Source of the DNA: Prochlorococcus marinus CUG1415
Lineage (GTDB): Bacteria; Cyanobacteriota; Cyanobacteriia; PCC-6307; Cyanobiaceae
Direction of reading: 5' to 3'
Length of the DNA stretch: 64,000 bases
Assembly: GCF_017696015.1 (NCBI RefSeq)
Contig: NZ_JAAORL010000001.1
Location: 806,001-870,000 of the forward strand
A program made the translations under genes and the position numbers. This document shows positions 58,379-64,000 of this stretch, in pieces. The notes beneath the pieces were generated by a model. The model was not told the origin of the DNA, did no database searches, and saw nothing but the letters and a program-made list of their open reading frames with translations. Position 1 is the stretch's first letter, and every line of letters starts with the position of its first letter.

Positions 58379-59602
58379 TTGAATGTGATAAAAAAAATAT
58401 ATTCATTTTTCTTTATTGTTCTTGTATTAGTAACATCTCCTTTCTTAATAAGATATTTACTAGCAAAACAGAAAATAACTATTTTAAATAGTATTTATTT
58501 TAATTTCCCGGGAATAATTACTAAAAACAAAATATGTCCTACTTATGATGCTTTATTGAATCAAACGCTTGATGATTCTTTTAGTGTATCAATTATTAAT
58601 AATAAAGGGGAAATAATAAGTTCCTACAATGAGGATGTTCCAAGGTTGCCAGCATCTAACCAAAAATTATTATCATCAGCTTATGTTTTAAGTAAATATA
58701 AATTAAATAATAATTTAAAAACTTCCTTATTCAAAAATAAAAACGATTATTATTTATACGGTCAAGGTGATCCAGATCTTAATTATGATCATATAATCGA
58801 ACTAATTTCAAATGTTAAAGAAAATAAAATTATTAACTTTAATATTGTAGAAATTGATTCAAAATTATATTGGCCTAATGGTTGGACAAATACAGATAAA
58901 CTTTACGAATATGGATCTCCAATTACATCTCTTGCAATAGAAAGTAATCACAATAAATATGATGATATTTATGCATTAAAAAATTTTATTAAAAATTATT
59001 TAAAAAATAAATTTCCAAATTCAAAAATAAATATAGATTTTCTTGATTCAGAAAAAACTTTTTATTTAAAAAATATTAAAGAGATAAATAAAGTATATTC
59101 AACTCCAATTCTTTCATTATTAACTCTAACAAATTCTGAAAGCCATAATTTTACGGCTGAATCTCTTTTTAAAAATGCCTCAAATACATGGAACGATAAT
59201 AACTATATAAAATTGAAAAGATGGCTTGAAAATAAAGGCCTTCCAGCAACTAATTCATACTTTGCAGATGCTAGTGGATTGTCACGAAAAAATAAAATTA
59301 CAACAAAGTTAGTTGTATTGTTTTTAGATAAAATGAGATATTTTAATGATTTTAAAGCTTATCAATCTACACTTTCAATTACAGGAGTGAGAGGAACATT
59401 AGCTAAAAGATTTGTAAATAGTGAATTGTCTGGAAAGTTTTTTGGCAAAACTGGGACTCTTTCAAATGTCTTTGCATTATCTGGCTTTTTATATAAAAAT
59501 GACAAGCCAATAATTATAAGCATTATCCAAAATTCTAATAAAATTGATAAAGAAAAAGCTTTTAAATTATTACGTGATCTTTATTACTTGAAATCCTGTT
59601 AA
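58379..59602 (+). CDS. D-alanyl-D-alanine carboxypeptidase, S13 (DacB-like)
   Basis: Penicillin-binding protein trimming peptidoglycan stem peptides in the periplasm. 407 residues from a TTG at 58379 (a GTG at 58385 is the alternative). A hydrophobic signal anchor lies at about residues 8-26. Catalytic S93-x2-K96 (PASNQK), SxN (SESHN) and KTG (FFGKTGT) motifs are seen. Shorter than E. coli PBP4 (477), consistent with a reduced inserted domain. Directly follows DUF1995. Confidence 0.88.
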   Translation: MNVIKKIYSFFFIVLVLVTSPFLIRYLLAKQKITILNSIYFNFPGIITKNKICPTYDALLNQTLDDSFSVSIINNKGEIISSYNEDVPRLPASNQKLLSSAYVLSKYKLNNNLKTSLFKNKNDYYLYGQGDPDLNYDHIIELISNVKENKIINFNIVEIDSKLYWPNGWTNTDKLYEYGSPITSLAIESNHNKYDDIYALKNFIKNYLKNKFPNSKINIDFLDSEKTFYLKNIKEINKVYSTPILSLLTLTNSESHNFTAESLFKNASNTWNDNNYIKLKRWLENKGLPATNSYFADASGLSRKNKITTKLVVLFLDKMRYFNDFKAYQSTLSITGVRGTLAKRFVNSELSGKFFGKTGTLSNVFALSGFLYKNDKPIIISIIQNSNKIDKEKAFKLLRDLYYLKSC

Positions 59603-59610
59603 AAAAAATA

Positions 59611-60084
59611 TTATTTAAAATATTCTTTTAAATCCCTCTCAACAGAGGGGGGTACCATGTGATTAATTTCACCACCAAATTTTGCAACTTCTTTTACTAA
59701 AGAACTACTAAGAAAACTATAATTTGTATTTGTAGATAAAAATATAGTTTCAATATCATTATTAAGAGATTTATTTGTATGAGCAATCTGAAGTTCATAC
59801 TCAAAATCACTCATTGCTCTTAAGCCTCTAAGAATAAGATTAGCTTTTAGATCATTTGCACAATCAACAGTAAGACCAGAGTAAGAAATAACTTCAATAT
59901 TAGGTAAATGAGAAAGAGAATTTTTTATTTGTATTATTCTTCTTTCAAGATTAAATGTTGGTGTTTTAGAGGTATTTTCTAAAACAGCAACTACTAGATT
60001 GCCAAATATTTTTTCAGCCCTTTCTATTAAATCAAGATGCCCATTTGTTAAAGGATCAAATGTACCTGGATAAAGAATTTTCAT
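59611..60084 (-). CDS. coaD: phosphopantetheine adenylyltransferase
   Basis: Penultimate step of coenzyme A synthesis. 157 residues. [19 protein letters not shown] (T/HxGH), [19 protein letters not shown] and [22 protein letters not shown] are family motifs. ATG start. Convergent with the carboxypeptidase, 8 bases apart, and divergent from the flavin-reductase gene. Confidence 0.96.
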   Translation of the reverse strand: MKILYPGTFDPLTNGHLDLIERAEKIFGNLVVAVLENTSKTPTFNLERRIIQIKNSLSHLPNIEVISYSGLTVDCANDLKANLILRGLRAMSDFEYELQIAHTNKSLNNDIETIFLSTNTNYSFLSSSLVKEVAKFGGEINHMVPPSVERDLKEYFK

Positions 60085-60143
60085 GAATTTATTATGATCG
60101 AATAAGAAATTTAGTTAAAATAAGATTATTAGTTAAATCAATT

Positions 60144-60632
60144 ATGACATTAAATCTAGAAGCAAAAAAAATCTTATTAAGAAAAATACCTCATGGATTA
60201 TTTATTTGTGGCGTTAGAGACGAGGATAAAAATGAAGTGAATGGATTTACTGCAAGTTGGGTGACTCAAGGTTCTTTCACTCCACCATTAGTTGTAATGG
60301 CTGTTAGAGCAGAGGGTTCTAGTCATGAAATAATAGAGTCAACCAATAAGTTCTCATTAAATGTGCTCAAAAGTGATCAAAAGGATCTAGCAGCTGTTTT
60401 CTTTAAACCTCAAAAAGCATTAGGAGGTAGATTTGAATCTGTTGAATTTAATTTAGGTGAGCTTGGATTGCCTATTTTAGTTGATAGTGTTGGTGGTGTT
60501 GAATGTAATGTTGTTGGAAGTGTTATGCATGGAGACCATACCGTTTTTGTAGGAGAGGTTCAATCTGCTTATCTGAATAATGATGTTGACTCACTAAATT
60601 TATCTTCAACTGGCTGGAATTATGGAGGTTAA
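60144..60632 (+). CDS. flavin reductase-like domain protein
   Basis: 162-residue single domain: IPHGLFICGVRDEDKNEVNGFTASWVTQGSFTPPLVVMAVR and FSLNVLKSDQKDLAAVF match the FMN-binding flavin reductase split-barrel family (as in the C-terminal domain of cyanobacterial flavodiiron proteins). No flavodiiron core is attached here. Substrate unknown. ATG start. uvrC follows nine bases downstream. Confidence 0.88.
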   Translation: MTLNLEAKKILLRKIPHGLFICGVRDEDKNEVNGFTASWVTQGSFTPPLVVMAVRAEGSSHEIIESTNKFSLNVLKSDQKDLAAVFFKPQKALGGRFESVEFNLGELGLPILVDSVGGVECNVVGSVMHGDHTVFVGEVQSAYLNNDVDSLNLSSTGWNYGG

Positions 60633-60641
60633 TCATTATAA

Positions 60642-62600
60642 ATGAGTAATTCCTCTATCGAAAAAATAAATAACAAATATAATTTTAAAATTGAATATAA
60701 ATTAATTAATAATAAGGAGTTATTAAAATCAAGATTATCCGAAATTCCAAAGTCATCTGGTTGTTATCTTTTTAAAGATATTGATAATAACTTACTTTAT
60801 ATCGGTAAATCTAAAAAACTACGCAGTAGAGTAAGTAGTTATTTCAATAATTATTCAGATTTAACTCCTCGATTAAGTTTGATGGTTCGTCAAATAACTG
60901 AAATAGAAATAATAGTCACAGATAGCGAATATGAAGCATTAAATTTAGAGTCAAATTTAATTAAAACAAACAAACCATATTTTAATATTCTTTTAAAGGA
61001 TGATAAGAAATATCCATATCTTTGTATAACTTGGAGTGAAAAATATCCTAGAATATTTATTACAAGAAGAAGAAGAAATAGAAATAATTTAGATAGATAT
61101 TATGGACCTTATGTTGATGTCGGATTATTAAGGAGAACATTATTTACGATAAAAAAAATATTTCCACTTAGACAAAGACCAAGGCCAGTCTATAAAGATA
61201 GAACTTGTTTGAATTATTCAATAGGACGATGTCCAGGTGTTTGCCAAGAAGTTATATCATCTGACGATTATAAAAAAATAATGAAACAAGTATCTATGAT
61301 ATTTCAGGGAAGAAATGATGACTTAGAACTATTTTTACAAAAAAAAATGCTGCAATTTTCAAATGATTTAGATTATGAGAATGCAGCAAAAATAAGGGAC
61401 CAAATTTCAGGTTTAAAATTACTAACTGAATCACAAAAAATATCAATACCAGATTCTTCAATTAATAGAGATATATTTGGAATAGTTTCAGAAAAAAATG
61501 TAGCTAGTATACAAATTTTCCAAATGAGATCTGGTAAGCTCATTGGGAGAATTGGCTATAGTCAAAAATTAAATAATGAAGATGAAAATCTTATTTTACA
61601 AAAGATATTAGAAGAGCATTATATGAATGTTGAACCTGTAGAAATACCATCAGAAATTCTTATTCAATATAACCTTCCAAAACAAGCAACCATAGAGGAT
61701 TGGTTAACGGAGCTAAGAAAAAAGAAAGTAAAAATCCTAATCCCAAAAAGAAATAAAAAACATGAAACTGTAGAAATGGTTTTAAAAAATGCGAAATTGG
61801 AATTAGATAGAATATTAAATGGGATACAAGATAATGAATCATCAATTGAGGATCTTGCCCAAATCCTTGAATTAAGCGAACAACCTAAAAGAATTGAAGG
61901 TTATGATATAAGCCATATTCAAGGTAGTGACCCTGTAGCATCACAAGTCGTTTTTATTGATGGGATTCCTTCTAAACAGCATTATAGGAAATATAAAATT
62001 AAAGATCCAAACGTTTTTATAGGACATAGTGATGATTTTGCTTCGATATATGAAGTAATACATAGAAGGTTTAAAAAATGGTCAAGCTTTAAAAAAAGCG
62101 GAGGGGATTTTTCAATATTAAATGATAAAACGAATAGTAAATTAGACAATGAACTTCTATCAGATTGGCCTGATTTAATAATGATTGATGGAGGAAAAGG
62201 ACAGTTAAATGCAGCTATTAAAGCATTAAAAGAATTAAATCTTGAGGAAGAAGTAACTATATGTTCATTGGCAAAAAAAAATGAAGAAATATTTATTCCA
62301 GGATTTACTAAGTCTCTTGATACTGATGAAAATCAAAAAGGAGTTCTTCTATTAAGAAGAGTAAGAGATGAAGCACATAGATTTGCATTATCTTTTCATA
62401 GAGACAAAAGATCTAAAAGAATGAATAGATCTCAATTGTCCCAAATCAGTGGATTAGGACCATCAAGAATAAGAGAATTGCTTGAGCATTTTAAATCAAT
62501 AGACGCGATAAGAATAGCTAGTAAAGAGGATTTATCAAAAGTTAAAGGACTTGGAAAAAATTCAGTAAATGATATATATGAATATTTTAACGAGTTATAA
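60642..62600 (+). CDS. uvrC: excinuclease ABC subunit C
   Basis: Dual-incision nuclease of nucleotide excision repair, repairing UV photoproducts. 652 residues. N-terminal GIY-YIG domain (SSGCYLFKDIDNNLLYIGKSK), cysteine cluster CLNYSIGRCPGVC, UVR motif (DYENAAKIRDQI), RNase H-like domain (RIEGYDISHIQGSDPVAS, IDGGKGQLNAA), tandem HhH (SGLGPSRIRELL, KGLGKNSVNDIYEY). ATG start. Co-directional with the flavin reductase gene. Confidence 0.96.
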   Translation: MSNSSIEKINNKYNFKIEYKLINNKELLKSRLSEIPKSSGCYLFKDIDNNLLYIGKSKKLRSRVSSYFNNYSDLTPRLSLMVRQITEIEIIVTDSEYEALNLESNLIKTNKPYFNILLKDDKKYPYLCITWSEKYPRIFITRRRRNRNNLDRYYGPYVDVGLLRRTLFTIKKIFPLRQRPRPVYKDRTCLNYSIGRCPGVCQEVISSDDYKKIMKQVSMIFQGRNDDLELFLQKKMLQFSNDLDYENAAKIRDQISGLKLLTESQKISIPDSSINRDIFGIVSEKNVASIQIFQMRSGKLIGRIGYSQKLNNEDENLILQKILEEHYMNVEPVEIPSEILIQYNLPKQATIEDWLTELRKKKVKILIPKRNKKHETVEMVLKNAKLELDRILNGIQDNESSIEDLAQILELSEQPKRIEGYDISHIQGSDPVASQVVFIDGIPSKQHYRKYKIKDPNVFIGHSDDFASIYEVIHRRFKKWSSFKKSGGDFSILNDKTNSKLDNELLSDWPDLIMIDGGKGQLNAAIKALKELNLEEEVTICSLAKKNEEIFIPGFTKSLDTDENQKGVLLLRRVRDEAHRFALSFHRDKRSKRMNRSQLSQISGLGPSRIRELLEHFKSIDAIRIASKEDLSKVKGLGKNSVNDIYEYFNEL

Positions 62601-62688
62601 ATATTAATTAATTTTTGAAAAATAGATTTCTTGATATTGTTAAATATAACTATATTAAAAATATATATTTTTAAATTAATCTAGTAAT

Positions 62689-63255
62689 TTGGCAGCTGAA
62701 GCATATCTCTGGTTTAAATCACTTCACATTATTGGTGTAATCGTTTGGTTTGCGGGACTTTTTTATTTAGTAAGACTTTTTATATATCATGAAGAATCTA
62801 AAAATATGGATAATGAATTAAAAATTGCCTTTAATAAACAATACACCTTGATGGAAAAAAGGCTGGCGAATATAATCACAACACCTGGGATGATATTAGC
62901 CTTAAGTATGGCTATTTGCATGGTTATTATGCAACCAAGTTGGTTAAGTGAGAAGTGGTTGCAAATTAAAATTTCTTTTGTTTTGGGATTAGTAATTTAT
63001 CATTCTTTTTGTTATAAAATAATGTATTCATTGCAAAATGATACTTCAACAATTTCAGCAAAAAACCTTAGATTATTAAATGAATTGCCTACTTTATTAT
63101 TATTTATAATTGTACTTTTAGTTATTTTTAAAAATAATTTTCCAACTAGTGTTGCTACATGGAGCGTAGTTGGACTAATTATTTTCATGTTGGCTTCAAT
63201 ACAATTATATGCAAAGATTAGAAAGAAAAATGAGAATTCATTAAGTAATGAATAG
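62689..63255 (+). CDS. hemJ: protoporphyrinogen oxidase HemJ
   Basis: Heme-binding membrane enzyme that oxidises protoporphyrinogen IX in heme and chlorophyll synthesis. 188 residues, four spans. WFKSLHIIGVIVWFAGLFYLVRLFIYH has the conserved histidine (H13), and EKRLANIITTPGM is the other signature. The start must be TTG at 62689; no ATG exists before residue 40. Stop overlaps the PHP gene start by eight bases. Confidence 0.93.
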   Translation: MAAEAYLWFKSLHIIGVIVWFAGLFYLVRLFIYHEESKNMDNELKIAFNKQYTLMEKRLANIITTPGMILALSMAICMVIMQPSWLSEKWLQIKISFVLGLVIYHSFCYKIMYSLQNDTSTISAKNLRLLNELPTLLLFIIVLLVIFKNNFPTSVATWSVVGLIIFMLASIQLYAKIRKKNENSLSNE

Positions 63256-63895
63256 GGAAGACTTAGTAAAATTAACTTCCAATATTAATAAAAATAGTTG
63301 TCCTAAAAATATTAATTTTCACTGTCATACAAAATTTAGTGATGGAAGTTTAGATCCATATGAACTTTTAGAACAAGCTTATAAAAATAACTTGAAATTT
63401 TTATCCATAACCGATCATCATACAATTAAAGCTCATGAGTATATAAAAAAAAATAATATACTCAAAAATTATCCTAAAGATTCTTTTACATTAATTTCGG
63501 GAATAGAAATTAATTGTTTGATTTTAGGATGTTTAGTACATGTAATTGGATTGGGAATAGATATAAAAAGTAAATACCTAAATCCCTACATCCTTGGAGA
63601 ATCTCCAATAGGTAATGATTTAAATATTAAATCAGTCATAAAAGCAATAAATTTAGCTGGTGGTTTATCATTTCTTGCTCATCCAGCGAGATACAGGATT
63701 CCCTTTTATAAATTAATTCCAGAGGCCAAAATACAAGGTATTGATGGAATAGAGGTTTGGTACGATTATGAACTTAATGAAGTATGGAATCCTAGTTTAT
63801 TTGTATGTTCAGAAATAGATAAATTAGCAGATAAATATTCAATGCTAAAAACATGCGGAACAGATAGTCATGGACTTTCGCTATTAGGTAGATAA
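63248..63895 (+). CDS. PHP-domain phosphoesterase
   Basis: 215 residues. Metal-binding motifs FHCHTKFSDGS, ITDHHTIKA, GIEINC, LAHPARYR and CGTDSHG of the PHP superfamily are visible; related proteins include RNase AM/TrpH-type nucleases. It is shorter than typical TrpH/YciV (~290 aa), with the inserted helical part apparently missing. ATG start, overlapping hemJ by eight bases. Ends two bases before the probable cobN end. Confidence 0.82.
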   Translation: MNREDLVKLTSNINKNSCPKNINFHCHTKFSDGSLDPYELLEQAYKNNLKFLSITDHHTIKAHEYIKKNNILKNYPKDSFTLISGIEINCLILGCLVHVIGLGIDIKSKYLNPYILGESPIGNDLNIKSVIKAINLAGGLSFLAHPARYRIPFYKLIPEAKIQGIDGIEVWYDYELNEVWNPSLFVCSEIDKLADKYSMLKTCGTDSHGLSLLGR

Positions 63896-63896
63896 T

Positions 63897-64000
63897 TCAG
63901 AATTCGTTTTTTTCAATTTTTGAATCAGTATTAATAATTATGTTCTTTAAATTTTCAATGACATCTGATGAACAATTATTCCACATTTTTCTATTGACAA
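63897..64000 (-). CDS. cobN: C-terminal end of a probable cobaltochelatase CobN, partial
   Basis: The minus-strand frame is open from the window edge to TGA at 63897-63899, giving 34 residues: VNRKMWNNCSSDVIENLKNI and so on. The pattern NRxxWxxxxxxVIExL is typical of CobN C-termini (cobalt insertion in cobalamin synthesis). Recognised from a short fragment only. Confidence 0.6.
   Translation of the reverse strand, partial: VNRKMWNNCSSDVIENLKNIIINTDSKIEKNEF

Noticed and set aside
1-64000. CRISPR arrays, insertion sequences, prophage genes, integrases or genomic-island boundaries
   Set aside because: I looked for repeat clusters, transposase motifs and an integrase gene beside the tRNA-Ser and saw none.

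Overview
This window looks like a piece of a high-light-adapted Prochlorococcus chromosome. I judge this from four things: very AT-rich DNA (roughly 70% by eye), extremely tight gene packing, oxygenic-photosynthesis genes scattered among housekeeping genes (PAM68-like and Psb28 photosystem II assembly factors, PsaK, Gun4, HemJ, plant-type ferredoxin), and gene families mostly confined to cyanobacteria and plastids (DUF2499, DUF3593, DUF1995, DUF3082, DUF3110). The strain or clade cannot be fixed from the sequence alone. I see no insertion sequence, prophage, CRISPR array, integrase or toxin-antitoxin pair. No stretch over 300 bases lacks a gene; the longest spacers are about 180-210 bases (23543-23754, 43762-43967, 51278-51460).

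Layout. 1-3.1 kb: 3' part of dnaE. 3.1-5.8 kb, minus: DMT transporter, small exported protein, ruvA, rpsO, PAM68-like gene. 5.9-8.0 kb: dnaG. 8.0-10.2 kb, minus: an SOS cassette umuD-umuC followed 10 bases later by a small HExxH protein, with a LexA-box-like dyad in front. 10.2-11.0 kb, minus: rlmH and a hydrophilic unknown. 11.1-17.0 kb, plus: rsmA, ispE, DUF3082, a 31-residue membrane peptide, pdhB, secD, secF, a 59-residue membrane protein. 17.0-19.5 kb, minus: AI-2E-type permease, psb28, mnmH. 19.5-20.7 kb, plus: gun4 and an RsbW-like ATPase. 20.7-23.5 kb, minus: small unknown, methyltransferase, glnA with an NtcA-type promoter. 23.7-27.0 kb: photorespiratory-type aminotransferase, tadA, PLP decarboxylase, 45-residue membrane peptide.

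27.0-32.6 kb is one minus-strand run: pyk, MacB-like permease, bioY, lspA, DUF697 GTPase. Then come a MazG-like gene (plus) and ilvA-scpB-yggT (minus), dxs (plus), and psaK (minus). 37.7-43.6 kb is a long minus-strand run: ferredoxin, inositol-phosphatase family, hisZ, htpG, rpmB, peroxiredoxin, DUF2499, DUF3593. tRNA-Ser(GGA) follows. 44-47.8 kb, plus: dnaK-dnaJ, DUF3110, cyclophilin. 47.8-55.6 kb alternates strands: ribBA, argC, purN, pgi, leuS. 55.7-59.6 kb is a tightly coupled plus-strand set dapF, cysteine desulfurase, DUF1995, S13 carboxypeptidase. 59.6-64 kb: coaD, flavin reductase-like gene, uvrC, hemJ, PHP protein, and the 3' end of a probable cobN.

Functionally this is core metabolism (isoprenoids, peptidoglycan, amino acids, NAD/CoA/riboflavin), replication/repair (dnaE, dnaG, ruvA, umuDC, uvrC), protein export and folding (secDF, lspA, htpG, dnaKJ), and tetrapyrrole/photosystem biogenesis. 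I did not find a clear new multi-gene system. The most notable leads are the HExxH gene inside the apparent SOS operon, the adjacent DUF2499/DUF3593 membrane pair, the RsbW-like ATPase next to gun4, and three unlisted small membrane proteins.
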